Assembly (NCBI RefSeq): GCF_023898315.1
Contig: NC_064616.1
Span: 293,039,205 to 293,103,204 of the forward strand
From: Schistocerca nitens
Taxonomy: Eukaryota > Arthropoda > Insecta > Orthoptera > Acrididae
DNA: 64,000 nucleotides
Direction of reading: 5' to 3'
Shown here: in pieces, positions 21,435 to 32,600 of the stretch
Numbering within the stretch: position 1 is the stretch's first letter
How the letters are laid out: every line of letters begins with the position of its first letter
Made by a program: the position numbers and the translations under genes
Notes under the pieces: generated by a model
Database searches by the model: none
The model's input: the letters and a program-made list of their open reading frames with translations, nothing else
What the model was told of the DNA's origin: nothing

Positions 21435-22526
21435 TGAAGCAGCCAACTGAGCTTGTTGTCATATAGATGACCCAGGAAATGAAACTGTGGGACCACAGGT
21501 AATTGTCGTGCATCGAGTTAGAGCTCCGGATTGGGATGGACCGTAGTACTGTGACAGAAGTGGACCACCCATGATTTTGAAGGAGAGAATTGAAACCCGT
21601 GTGAGAGGGTACATGCAGAGGCACGCCGTATAGCAGCACCCTGGAGATGCCGCTCTACAGAGGCCATCGAAGAGGAACTAACCCAAATGCAGAAATCATC
21701 CATATATAGAGCAGGGGTGACCAAAGAACCGACAGAGGCCCCAAGTCCATCTATAGCAATGAGGGAAAGAAGTACACTCAATATGGAACCCTGTGGGATG
21801 CCATTCTACTGGGTCCATGGAGAACTAAAAACAGTACCAACCGAAACTGAATGACCGAGGGAACAGGCCCTGAAGACCCCACTCATGAAGTGGAAGAAAG
21901 ATATGATGGCACCAAGCCATATCATAGGCCTCGCGAATGTCACAATATACTGCAACCAAATGGCGACGCTGGGAAAAAGCCTGCCGAACTGTGGATTCCA
22001 ATCGAAGTAAATGATCAATCTGAGGCCGTCCACTCTCAAAGCCACACTGGTAAGGGGACAATAGATATCAAGATTCGAGGACACAATTGAGCAAACGGGT
22101 TACCATCTGTTCAAGTAACTTGCAAACAACGCTTGTCAGAGTAATTGCCCAATAGCTTTCGACAAAGGGGGTTCTTACTAGGCTTAAGAACGGGCACCAC
22201 GATGCTATCCCTCCATTGAGAAGGGAAGTCACCTTGGATCCAAATACGGTTAAGCACCCGGAGAAGATGTCGTCGTCATGGAACAATTGGTTATGAATGG
22301 AGTCTGGACCAGGGCCGTATCATGAGAAGAAGAAAGTGCAGAAAGAAGTTCCCATTCAGTAAAAGGTTTGTTGTAACATTCTGACTGACAAATGGTAAAA
22401 CATAAGGCGGAAGCATCGGCCCGCTGTTTCTGGTTAAGGACACAGGCGGATAGGAGGTTGATGCTGTTGCAAAATTGGTCGCAAGATGCTCCGTAAGAAT
22501 CAACAGGTCCGTGCAAAGGCCATCTT

Positions 22527-22545
22527 GGGGGGGGGGGGGGGGGGG
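22527..22545. repeat. poly-G tract (19 nt)
   Basis: Run of 19 G in the LINE-B2 endonuclease region; on the coding strand it would be polyproline. Confidence 0.9.
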
Positions 22546-23436
22546 CAAGGCCCGAGAGGGTAGACTGCCGATGGCAACCTTGGAGAGAGCAAAGTGTAGC
22601 CCATACCTGTGACATAGGGACAGTAGAACTGAGGAAGAAACAAAGCGTTCCCAATGCACCTGTTTGCTCTGTTTAATTAAGTAATGGCCTTTGGTGCAAA
22701 GGCGTTTAAAGGTAATAAGATTGGCAGCGAATGGGTGCCTCTTAAGCTGTTGCAAAGCTTGACGGCAATCATGGATGGCAATGGCCGTACTCCACCATGG
22801 GACTTGCCAGCGGCGAAATGGTTCAGATGAGCATGGGACGGCAAGGGTAGCAGTGCGAACAATCGCATCAAACACATCATGTAGGACGTCATCAATACAA
22901 CCCAACAAAGAGGGAGAAAAAACGACCTGTGCAGTATATAAAGGCCATTTGGCATGTTGGAAAGACCCACAAGGTAACCTGCCCATCACTATCAAAGTTT
23001 GTCATGTGGCGACCAGTGTAATGAAGGGAGGAGGGAGGGAGAAGAAAGACAAAGATTAATGGCAGAAAAGGAACCATGACTGGCACTGAAATGGGTAGGT
23101 AAGAAGGCACAAGTCGTGGTCTGCAAGAAACTGGTCTATGAGAAGACCCCGACTAGATGGAAATCCACTGCCCCACAAGGGATGATGAGCATTAAAATCC
23201 CCAAGAAGGAGGAAGCTGCTGAAGAAATGCAGTTAAGGCAGCAGGTGTGAGAGTCCTGCCAGGGGGGAGATAAAGATTGCGAACTGTGACCCCATAGTCC
23301 AGGTGGACCCTAACAGCAACCGCTTCCAGAACCACACAAGCTGCAGAGTAAAATGAAATAAGGGATTTCAACTCCGGAAGGTGACGGTAATATCCATTCG
23401 AATTACAATAGATACCCACAGAACGATGATTCAAAT

Positions 23437-23453
23437 GGGGGGGGGGGGGGGGG
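23437..23453. repeat. poly-G tract (17 nt)
   Basis: Run of 17 G at the ORF1-ORF2 boundary of LINE-B2. Confidence 0.9.
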
Positions 23454-23459
23454 TCAGAC

Positions 23460-24857
23460 AGGCTAAAGCCAGCCAGTCATGCCACTGGGTCACCATCCAT
23501 CACCGACAAGGAGGGGAGGCGACATCTATCAACAGCAGGTCAGAGTCAGGTTGCAAAGGTGGGGACGGGACCCCTGGTGACACCAGAGGCTCCTTGTCCT
23601 GAGACTTATGCTTCTTCTTCTTCTTCTTCTTCTTCTTCTTCTTCTTTTCTGTTTGAGATCGAAGAGGGCTGTGCTGCAAAAAGGAGCCAGCTGCAGCAAG
23701 ATCTGGAACAAGAAGAGAGGGTGCAACCTGGGGCCCACAGACTGTGGTTCTTGTGGTTGTTGCATGGCAGCAGACCTTTTGCCTGGAAGGTACTGGGAAG
23801 GGGGGTCCCGGGAGGGGCACCCTTGACCGGCAGACGCCAAAGAAGTGGGACACTTCTCCGGCTGGGGAGGGGGAGCGGCACACGGTGGGGAGGGGGGGGG
23901 GGGGAGAGGAGAGGGGTTCGGGACTAGGGGGAGGAAGGGGTGAAGATGTAACTAAAGCATAGCTAGACGTCATTGACACAGGATGAAGACATGCATACTT
24001 CTTACGAGCCTCAGTGTAGATTAGATGATCAAGGGACTTATACTCCTGTGTCTTCTTTTCCTACTTATAAGCCGGGCAATCCGATGAAAGTGGAGAATGA
24101 CTGCCATGACAATTAACAGACACAGGAGGGGGACACACAGGAACTCCCCTCATGGAGTGGACGTCCACAGCCACCACAGAGAGGGGTCTGCAAGCAGTGA
24201 GGAGATGTGTCCAAAACGCAAGCACTTAAAACATCTCATAGGTGGTGGGATATACGACTTCACCTCACATCGATAAACCATTATCTTGACATTCTCAGGG
24301 AGGGTATCCCCTTCAAGGGCCAAGATAAAGGCACCAGTATCAATGTGATAGTCCTACAGGCCATTCTGAACATGCCAACAAAGTGAACACCCCACCGTCC
24401 TAGCTTGTCCCCAAGTTCCTCATCAGTTTGAAGGATGAGGTCCCTGTGAAAAATTACACCTTGAACCGTATTCAAAGACTGGTGGGGGTAATGGTCACAG
24501 GAATTGTGCCAAGATGGTCACAGGCACAAAGCGCCACAGACTGGGCAGTCGAAGCAGTTTTGATCAATAAAGGACACGACCACATCTTGTTCAGAGAGTC
24601 CACTTCACCAAACTAGTCTTCAATGTGTTCCACAAAAAAAAAAACTTTGGTATTGGTGAAAGTATCCCCATCAGTCCTGGTGCAAACCAGATAGAGGGGA
24701 AAAGGTTTTGCCCCTAAGCTGACAAGCCTGACCCTCCTCCCAGGGGGTAGCCATGGAAGGGAAGGCCGAAGGGGCACGAGAAGCAGCACTAGAAGAATCA
24801 TTTTAATTCAAAGAGACGGCCATAGAAGAATGGCCAGCGTTCTGGACCCATATGCAT
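23460..24857 (-). pseudogene. LINE-B2 ORF1: Gag-like protein, decayed
   Basis: Begins near 24,857 (MKCIWVQNAGHSSMA, matching the B1 start). Shared blocks with B1 include PLYLVCTRTDGDTFT (24,690), MWSCPLLIKTA-like sequence (24,570) and HRDLILQTDEEL (24,440). The knuckle region should lie at about 24,000-24,230, where Cys codons are present but frames shift. The C-terminal tail (23,980-23,500) is rich in Pro, Ser and a Lys/Glu run encoded by the (CTT)n microsatellite. Not translatable as one frame. Confidence 0.65.
23611..23646. repeat. (CTT)n microsatellite
   Basis: Twelve uninterrupted CTT units within LINE-B2 ORF1. Another interrupted G run follows at 23,892-23,904. Confidence 0.92.
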
Positions 24858-25533
24858 TTCATTTGCGTAGCATTTGCCCTGATAGCACTCACGCTGATCA
24901 GGGTCTCTCCATGGGCACCACCCAGCCAAAGCAAAGGTCGTCTGGCATGGCGGCCATTGCCGGGAGTTCTGACGCTCCAAAATGACAAGCAACCACTCCT
25001 AGGATTACATGAGGTGGTCACGGCTCAAGTATCAAGTGTGATCCCCGTGTTTCCAGGGGGCTCAACCAAAAGGGTACATACCACATAGTGATTCCACCAC
25101 ACGGGCTGGCTATATACCCTACAATCGGACAACGACTTGAAGGAAAAGATGGAAGGACTAGGAGGGCACATGCTGGAGACGCTAGGTAAGGTGTTCTTCA
25201 CCAAATGACTCACACTACAGAATAGAAATTTAGTAAACGAGGTCAAACCCCAGAGGGGGACCAAAGAATGCCAAAAGGAAGAAGTAATTAGTCAACAAAA
25301 CCAACTTGCAAAGCCAACATAACCAGGAGGATAGGAGGGCCAACATAAACTAGGACACCGAAAGAGGGAGAGGAGAGGGTGGAGAGGAAGGAGCAAGGAG
25401 GGGCAGGGAAAGGAAAGGAAAGAAAATGCAGCCCAGGAAAGGAAGGAAGGCTGCAATAGCTCGGGGCCCCATACTCACTACGCATGTATTCATGAAAGGA
25501 CCGTTAGCCCCCTGGGGGAGGGGGGGCAGGGGG

Positions 25534-25763
25534 GATGTGTGTTGACTGGAGGGACATCATAAGAAGTTTCACGAGTGTTCCATTTGTCCTTTCCGGCCTG
25601 CTGTTGGGGCAAAGATTAGGTGGCTTGTTGCGCATCTGGAGGAGGAGGAGGACACTGAAATGATATGATGATACTGGGCTACTTTACAACTGCAGTGCTG
25701 AATTTGGAGTTGCAAGCCAGTGGGGCCACGTCCTTCATGGGGCTAGGAGCAAGGAGTAGCAAG
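25534..25763 (-). pseudogene. LINE-A2 ORF1 middle fragment between LINE-B2 and LINE-C2
   Basis: About 230 bp whose minus strand contains a TTCAGCACTGCAG stretch and CTCCAGATGCGC region loosely matching the LINE-A1 ORF1 tail (AATACAGCACTGTCC). No clean frame. Assigned mainly from its place between two insertions. Confidence 0.4.
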
Positions 25764-26835
25764 AACGGTTGTTGTTGTTGTTGTTGTGGTCTTCAGTCCT
25801 GAGACTGGTTTGATGCAGCTCTCCATGCTACTCTATCCTGTGCAAGCTTCTTCATCTTCCAGTACCTACTGCAACCTACATCCTTCTGAATCTGCTTAGT
25901 GTATTGAGCTCTTGGTCTCCCTCTACGATTTTTACCCTCCACGCTGCCCTCCAATGCTAAATTTGTGATCCCTTGATGCCTCAAAACATGTCCTACCAAC
26001 CGATCCCTTCTTCTAGTTAAGTTGTGCCACAAACTTCTCTTCTCCCCAATCCTATTCAATACCTCTTCATTAGTTACGTGATCTACCCACCTTATCTTCA
26101 GCATTCTTCTGTAGCACCACATTTCGAAAGCTTCTATTCTCTTCTTGTCCAAACTGGTTATCATCCATGTTTCACTTCCATACATGGCTACACTCCATAC
26201 AAATACTTTCAGAAACGACTTCCTGACACTTAAATCTATACTCGATGTTAACAAATTTCTCTTCTTCAGAAACGATTTGCTTGCCATTGCCAGTCTACAT
26301 TTTATATCCTCTCTACTTCGACCATCATCAGTTATTTTACTCCCTAAATAGCAAAACTCCTTTACTACTTTAAGTGTCTCATTTCCTAATCTAATCCCCT
26401 CAGCATCACCCGATTTAATTTGACTACATTCCATTATCCTCGTTTTGCTTTTGTTGTTGTTCATCTTATATCCTCCTTTCAAGACACTGTCCATTGCGTT
26501 CAACTGCTCTTCCAAGTCCTTTGCTGTGTCTGACAGAATTACAATGTCATCGACAAACCTCAAAGTTTTTATTTCTTCTCCATGAATTTTAATACCTACT
26601 CCGAATTTATCTTTTGTTTCCTTTACTGCGTGCTCAATATACAGATTGAATAACATCGGGGAGAGGCTACAACCCTGTCTCACTCCTTTCCCAACCACTG
26701 CTTCCCTTTCATGCCCCTCGACTCTTATAACTGCCATCTGGTTTCTGTACAAATTGTAAATAGCCTTTCGCTCCCTGTATTTTACCCCTGCCACCTTCAG
26801 AATTTGAAAGAGAGTATTCCAGTTAACGTTGTACC
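25764..26835 (-). mobile_element. LINE-C2: 5'-truncated RTE-like LINE
   Basis: Same family as C1. The 3' end carries a (GTT)6 run at 25,769-25,786, i.e. a (CAA)n tail. The 5' truncation is near 26,835, just upstream of NVNWNTLFQIL. I found no convincing TSD. It interrupts LINE-A2 ORF1 two codons after the TGA at 26,857. Confidence 0.85.
25793..26835 (-). CDS. LINE-C2 reverse transcriptase, open C-terminal two thirds
   Basis: An open frame of about 347 codons (355 if read from the ATG at 26,860 in flanking DNA, which is not the element's own start). RT motifs: VRQGCSLSPMLFNLYIE (about 26,670), LRFVDDIVILS (26,560; F-V-D-D in place of F-A-D-D), FCYLGSKITDDGRS (26,360). The C-terminal domain has AMYGSETWMITSLDKKR, MWCYRRMLKIRWVDHV and LVGHVLRH, typical of RTE-like LINEs. 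The endonuclease and first RT motifs are missing by truncation. No stop or frameshift, in contrast to C1, so it is the youngest LINE here. Confidence 0.85.
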
Positions 26836-26840
26836 TCATG

Positions 26841-27270
26841 GTAAAATAGCGGGCTTTCAATTAGCCAACAACTTGCAAGCCAGAGGGTAAGGTACTTTTT
26901 CCTTCTCCCAGACCACCAGGATGGCCTGCTCATTGAGATACATGGGACATTCTCGGGGTGAGGCTGGAGGGTCACCACTGCAACTCACATAGCGGGGAGA
27001 AGGTGGCAGGCAATAGCCCTCTTGAGTATCCTTCCCAAAAGTAACACATTTGTCCATGTTTTCAATAGGACATGTGAGTGTGGTTCTAACATTGACACTG
27101 GTGGCAATGCATTGGGTTTGGAATGTACGGGGTTCGACCATGATGATTTCATAGCCTGCTTTGATCTATGATGGCAGCACTACTTGATCAAATGTGAGAA
27201 AAAGACTGTGTTTACGCAGGAAGTGTGCACCAACCTTTTTCATTACCCAATGGACTGCAGTGACACTGTA
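26841..27270 (-). pseudogene. LINE-A2 ORF1, zinc-knuckle block
   Basis: Frame 27,141-26,857 reads MVEPRTFQTQC and then degenerate knuckles CVTFGKDTQEGYC and CSGDPPASPREC, ending LACKLLAN before TGA (26,857-26,859). It matches the LINE-A1 block at 1098-715. Several knuckle cysteines are replaced. Upstream (27,180-27,270) the nucleotide sequence still follows A1 (TTTTTCATTACC) until homology stops near 27,271. Confidence 0.7.
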
Positions 27271-28114
27271 ATGGCTCTTTATTTACGTGAGCATTACGGC
27301 ACTCTAACCCCAGTTCTTGATACCAATAATGTCTTACTACTTTTCTGCGAAGTAACACACATTTCTGTGACAATATTCACATTTGGTTTTATTAATGTAT
27401 AGGTACTACGATGTATCGATATATTACAGTGATATGGTTCTTATGTGTATTCATTTCTGTGAGACTGTCATAATCTTTGACTTACTTGTAACCGTTTTGG
27501 TGCGAATGCGCACAGAGCAGTTTTTGTTTCACTTTGCAGAAGTTAAGTTGTTATTTCGCTTTGTAAAAGAAGTCAAGTCTTGTGTTTGGTTAAAGTGGAA
27601 ATTCAATACATGAAGATTGATACAAAACTGTTTTCTTGATGATGTGTAAATTAAGAAGTATATGTGAATTTACAAGAAGTTTAATAAAAATGTGGATCGT
27701 GAACACCAAGTCAAAAATTATTTCTACCATACCATTATTCTGATCTGCGATTGTTTGATCATTAAGAATTTCCTGAAAAACACATTTGTTAGGTCTTCAA
27801 ATATTGCTAAAATACAGATCTGGACCTTCTAGCAGTCAAAGTGGAATCACTCTAGAATCAAAAAGATGAGCCATAACAACTTCGACGAAATCTACGTGGG
27901 AATCCACTCAAGATAAGTGCCAGAATTAATGACTTTTTTTACAGTGACTTCATTATTTCCATTCTGACGATACCATCCACAGTCAATAACTTTGTTGTTG
28001 CCCGATACACGAACATATGCTGCATGAGCAACATTATTAAATCTTATTTCTAACCTACTTTGCAAGTGGTGGTATTGTTAGAACATTCTGATCAGAGAGG
28101 TTAGTTTTGATTTC
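27271..28114. other. unclassified 844-bp insertion in LINE-A2 ORF1
   Basis: AT-rich sequence separating two ORF1 blocks that are adjacent in LINE-A1. I see no transposase or RT frame, no clear terminal repeats and no certain TSD. The right border is approximate. It contains an AATAAA (about 27,680) on the plus strand, so a solo LTR or 3' UTR-like piece is possible. Confidence 0.5.
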
Positions 28115-28487
28115 TCCCTCAGTCAGACCATCAAGCAGCCAAGTGTAAATAGCACCTCACAAAGAATTCAGCACTCAAAGGGCCTCAACGTGAACAGGAT
28201 AGCCAAGGAGGAGCAGAACTGTAAGCAGTTGTTGGGCTTGAAAAATCACAACTGGACTCCAGAAGCACAGATATATTATGTAAACGAGAGCAGCATGTCA
28301 CAGGACTGGCAACTGCATGAACAGCGTTCTGAATAATAAATGGATTAACCATAGCAAAGGACTGATCTCCTCCATTATGTGATTCCACAAGGAACTGAAG
28401 TGCAGCTGGGAGATTCTTTGAATTTTTAGCCTGATTCCATTTACGTTTAGAAAACACAGACTGAGGCTGAGATGATGACTGGCTCAT
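28115..28487 (-). pseudogene. LINE-A2 ORF1 N-terminus
   Basis: Starts at the ATG at 28,487 (MSQSSSQPQSVFSKRKWN). The block FAMVNPFIIQNAVHAVASPV matches STVNPFIIQKGVDAIAGPV of LINE-A1 at 1390-1330. The frame ends at 28,185; homology continues to about 28,115 in another phase. Confidence 0.75.
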
Positions 28488-29513
28488 TGTGAAAAAAAAT
28501 CCCCACGATTGCTAGTGTCTCCGATGGCCCACTCCTTCCAACTGGCGGCCCCTCACAGATGGGCTAACCTGTCTTAGGTGACTGTTCACACCTCAGGTCA
28601 CACATCTCGAACTCCTGACAGAGGGCCAAATGGCAATTTGGAAAGGCAACAGCTCAAGCAATCACCCCTCCCTAGGCCTGGCTTGTACCAGGGAGTACGT
28701 ATGACTCGTACCTGTTACCCCAGGTCTGGGAATTACGCATTACCCAATCACCTGTTACACGTAAAACAGCATGGGCCAGCCTTCAGGAGCGCACAAGGAG
28801 GAAGAAGTAATTGAGAGGAACCTCAAACAATGATGCGGGGGAATGGTAGAAGATGAAGAACGAAGAAAGAGAATCTACATGACGGGGTTGTTCTCATGTC
28901 ATGCTATTAAAACCTCAGAACACATTCCCAAAAATGTTCCAGACGTGTCCCCCCAAGGAAGAGGACGAAGAATACCAGAATGATAAGACATGCAGCAGGG
29001 AAGGGGTGCTGCAAATGTTGGGGCCCTGTGGTAGCCGAGCACAAACTTACCAAAAAGTGGTCAGCAACCCCCCCCCCCCCCCCCATGCCATAGGTACTAG
29101 GAAAGGAGTTATTCCCCAAATGGCTCACACTATGGAGAAATGGCAGTCAAACTCCAAAGGGGAATCAAAAAGGAAGGTGAAAAAGAAAAGGCATAGGGAA
29201 CAAAACGAGGTGGATAGCCAGGTCGACATAAGTAAGAACACTAAGAGAGGGGAAGCAGGGGGCAGAGGAGAAGGACTGAGGACAAGGTAGGGAGGGGCAT
29301 GGGGAAGGGAAATGCAGCCCAGGAAGGAATATAGCCTGTGCCACCATGTGCGCCCCACACAAACTCATGAAAGATCCGTGAGCCCCCGGCAAGGGGAGGG
29401 GCCTTGTAAAGGCAATTATAGTACTCAAGAAAGAGTAAGTATATTCCATTTCCCACATGATGAAGATGCAAGGAGAAAATTGGTAAGTGCAGTTCATCAC
29501 AATAATTTTACTC
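28488..29513 (-). other. LINE-A2 5' UTR
   Basis: Follows LINE-A1's 5' UTR (1532-2205) at the nucleotide level, including GTCTCCGATGGC at the ORF1-proximal end and the AATTACGC and CACACCTCAGG stretches. It contains a run of 17 C at 29,068-29,084. The family-type 5' terminus (GAGCCCCCGGC) is at about 29,380-29,395. The stretch 29,400-29,513 is either extra 5' sequence or flank. Confidence 0.6.
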
Positions 29514-29699
29514 CTACATATGATTCTGTGGAAAGCAGCGGCTTTAGTAAACAAATACATTAAATATTTTTATTTAGCTCAGGCATTAACTGTAATTTAT
29601 AAACATAACCTATATATGGGAACTGTTTTGTCACACTAATGCAACCTACTCTATTATTTTCAACAGTTTTGTGATTGGCACTTTCATGCACACGATACA

Positions 29700-32600
29700 G
29701 AAAGAAGTACATCAGCATATGAGGCTAAGACTCGAAAATTTATTACATCACCTCTTGACCATCCACAGCTAAGGAAAGGTTTGTTGGGTGTTTACGGACT
29801 GTGTTAGGATATATAATTAGTGAATGAATCTGTTGACCTTACAATGTATAAGGTAAGATAATGGCAGTTAATATATTTATTACAGGTGCAGTACCATCAC
29901 TACTACTTGGAGGTCTTGGATATTTATCTACACCTTCAACATCAAGAGAATCTCCTGAGGACTGAAGACAGCATATAGAAAATGCTTACATCATTTGTGT
30001 TCTAAAGGAAAGTTTGACTAGTCATGAAGAACATATGAAGTCTGTATCCTTCTCAGCCCTGAATGAATCAATTATAAAATTAATACTTTTGATTTGAGGG
30101 AGTGGATCTGTGTTGTTAAGAAGACTATTGTACATTTCCTTTTAATTAGTGAAGCGTCATTTCAGAAAGTTTTTGTCATATTAGGGCAAACTTAAATCTC
30201 ACTGTTCATGTAAATGATCTGCAGACTGATCAAATAGAGAAATTCAAGTTCCCAGTAATTGTAAATAATACAACGCAGTTAACTACTATGCTTAATATGG
30301 CGAACTTACAATTTAGCAATAGAGAAGAGTATTCATTTTATATTTAATGTTTTGAACAATTTATTTGAAAAGTTGCCAGATAAACAAGAAATAATTATAT
30401 TTTTGAAAGAACAGCTTTCAATGCTAAAATGTAAAAAGAATATGGCAAGATATTCATGGTCTATTTTGTTGGTATGGTCATTAGTTCGCTCAATTTCTCC
30501 TCACTGTTGTGTGCCTTTAATAATGATGTCTTGTCCAGCTACTCTGACTAGAATATGTATTGGATTTTCTATTAATCCTGTTCTTAGGCAAGTTTCTGCA
30601 TATTTTCTAGAATACACAGCTAACAAAGTGTCATTTTTGACTGAACAAGATTGAACAGTCCTCATTTTGATGGAAGGCATTTAAAATCACTAATGCATTT
30701 CAAAAGGTGTTATATCGTGGGTCAGGCCTAAAGTAGCAGTAGCAGCAGAAGTGAATGTGCATTTACAGCCTATGTATTTATGGTGTGTCATTTGGATACA
30801 CAGTACAATGATGTAGCTCATGATCTACCTGTCAAAGTCATGCAGGCCCCTGCTGTTTCTACCTTTCTTAAAAAGGTTGTATTGAAATTGCAGAGCATAT
30901 GCTCTGAGGTTCTTGGTAACGATTATGATAATGATATCAATAATAAGATTGTATCGAACTTCAGTGATCCACCTGAACTTAAAATTAAGTACCCACACCC
31001 TTCTCCAGGTGCTGGATGCAGCCTTTGGTATTTTCTGTTTGATAGTGTGCACCTATTAGAATATATACATAACTGGCTAAAACAGAAAGAAGAGATTACA
31101 GTTTCCAGATTTTAGCAATGAGGCTGATGGCAATTTTGCATTTTTAAGCAGTTGGAAATCTCTTCACTCACTTGAAAGGGAAAATTTATTGAAATTTGCC
31201 AACAAACTGTGTCTTAAATCACAGTATCCATCAAGCACAGAAACGGAGAATGTAAAACTTGGTCTTCATATTTTTCACCACAATGACAGTGCAAGTTTCA
31301 TTGAGATAATTTGCAAGTGGTGACATGCAGTTAACATTCAAACTTTGTTAAAAGGTCAGAGGTAATTAAATATGTTCCAAGAGCCAATAACCAAGAATTC
31401 TAAACACACACTAGAGTTACTACATCAGTTTGCAAATTGGTTAATGATGGAACATTCAGGTCAACCGAAGCATCCAATTCCACTCATCTGCTTTGACCCA
31501 TGACGTAATGGAGTGGTGTGTGATGTCATTATGGTGTGGAGTATTTGAGTTGGTTGTGTTTGTAGAAGTTGTGTTGTATTTGATGGTGCCCTCTGGTGGT
31601 GGATGTGGATGTGCCGAGTTTAACTTGTGGCAATGGGTTCATTTGAGTTTTGGTTGTCATTGTGCTAGCATGGTTTCGAGTTTAGGTACTTGGTGCGGGA
31701 ACGAGGGTTGTGTACGTGTTTTCAGCGAATGATTATGGTTCTTTTTTGTTTATGTGTTTGGCATTTTTATTAGGCCTGATTAGTTTGGTGTTTGTTTTGC
31801 AGAAAGAAGTTAAGTTTTTATTGGTTTCATTTGGTATGGATATTACAGTGAAGTTCATGGGGGTATCATTAGGTTCAGAGATGTGTGACGATACAATGTC
31901 TGTCATTCAGTTTGCAGATGTTCGGTCTTATGCTGCATATGTTAGGTATTACATTTGGTGAGAGAGAGAGAACAGTTCCTAACAGGCAAGGTTCAAGCTG
32001 ATGATCTAGATAGTAGGTTTGGGAAGTATCGTTCATTGAATGGTGGTAATTACCATGTCTCAATCAGAAGATTTTTGAGACAAAGTAAATTAAGGGTACA
32101 AAGCTGTGTCATTAATATTAAAGTCACAGAAAAATAAGTGAGGAAGTTTTCAAGAATGATATTTGGTCTAATGAGTGAGATATAAATGACCTTTCACAAG
32201 TGACATTTAATTAAGAATTGAATTTAGTTGTAGATGATGCTAACAAACAGAGGTTAGATGAGGACATGCGGCCTGTACTTCATTACATACATGGCTACTG
32301 CTCATATTGTCATTAAGAAAAATAAATGTAATTATTGTAAACTGTATCTAATAGCACACGATGAGGATGTGAAAGATAACCAAATCATTAAACAGCTGTT
32401 ATCAGTAGAGGTGGACTGTTATCCTCGTCAGGATGTTTTAACGTGTAGAATATACATATGTTACTGCACAGAAATTACTTACAAAAAAAGAGTCGTTTCT
32501 TCACGAAAGATGCCAAAGAAATGTATTGTTTTGTGCATGTTGTAGCAACTTGCCTGGCGATATATTTGTTGGGTTTGATTGTACTGCAAATTACATAGTA

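Larger units (their letters stand above)
19700..23434 (-). pseudogene. LINE-B2 ORF2: endonuclease, RT, RNase H, Cys/His tail
   Basis: Endonuclease starts near 23,434 with a decayed NSNGYYRHLPELK. It then jumps from SAACVVL to EAVAVRVHLDYG, which suggests loss of the QET-containing stretch, and continues with YLPPGRTLTPAALTAFLQQL. RT: YQCGFESGRPQIDHLLRLE (about 22,040), YCDIREAYDMAW (21,935) and LYMDDFCIW with the YMDD box at 21,706-21,695. RNase H: FYTDGSKSADHMGYAF (20,570), FLWVPGPVGIPGNELAD (20,280). C-terminal CRLCIGHTRLTHGF and CGCGAFESVAHILVQC (20,010-19,900) form the usual Cys/His motif. Interrupted by a SINE at 21,218-21,434. Many frame changes; inactive. Confidence 0.82.
19318..25533 (-). 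mobile_element. LINE-B2: near full-length RNase H-type LINE
   Basis: About 6.0 kb without its SINE. From the 5' end: 5' UTR (25,533-24,860), ORF1 (24,857-23,460), ORF2 with endonuclease, RT, RNase H and Cys/His tail (23,434-19,780) and a 3' UTR ending in the common AACCCCAATCAACCAACC sequence near 19,318. TSD candidate GATGTTTGTTG (19,307-19,317) versus GATGTGTGTTG (25,534-25,544), one mismatch. It lies within the ORF1 tail of LINE-A2, same strand. All domains are present in order but need several frameshift and stop corrections. Confidence 0.8.
4756..29513 (-). mobile_element. LINE-A2: RNase H-type LINE split by four insertions
   Basis: One minus-strand LINE can be followed through its interruptions. 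In order from the 3' end: tail and ORF2 C-terminus (4756-5580), rest of ORF2 (16,239-19,040), ORF1 tail (19,041-19,306 and 25,534-25,763), ORF1 knuckles (26,841-27,270), ORF1 N-terminus (28,115-28,487) and 5' UTR (28,488 to about 29,400 or 29,513). Interrupting units are LINE-C1, LINE-B2, LINE-C2 and an unclassified 844-bp piece. The joins to C1 (AATCTGTGT) and B2 (GATGTNTGTTG) have matching TSDs. The outer TSD candidate is CTACATATG at 4747-4755 and 29,514-29,522. Single-copy continuity is an inference from order, strand and TSDs. Confidence 0.65.
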
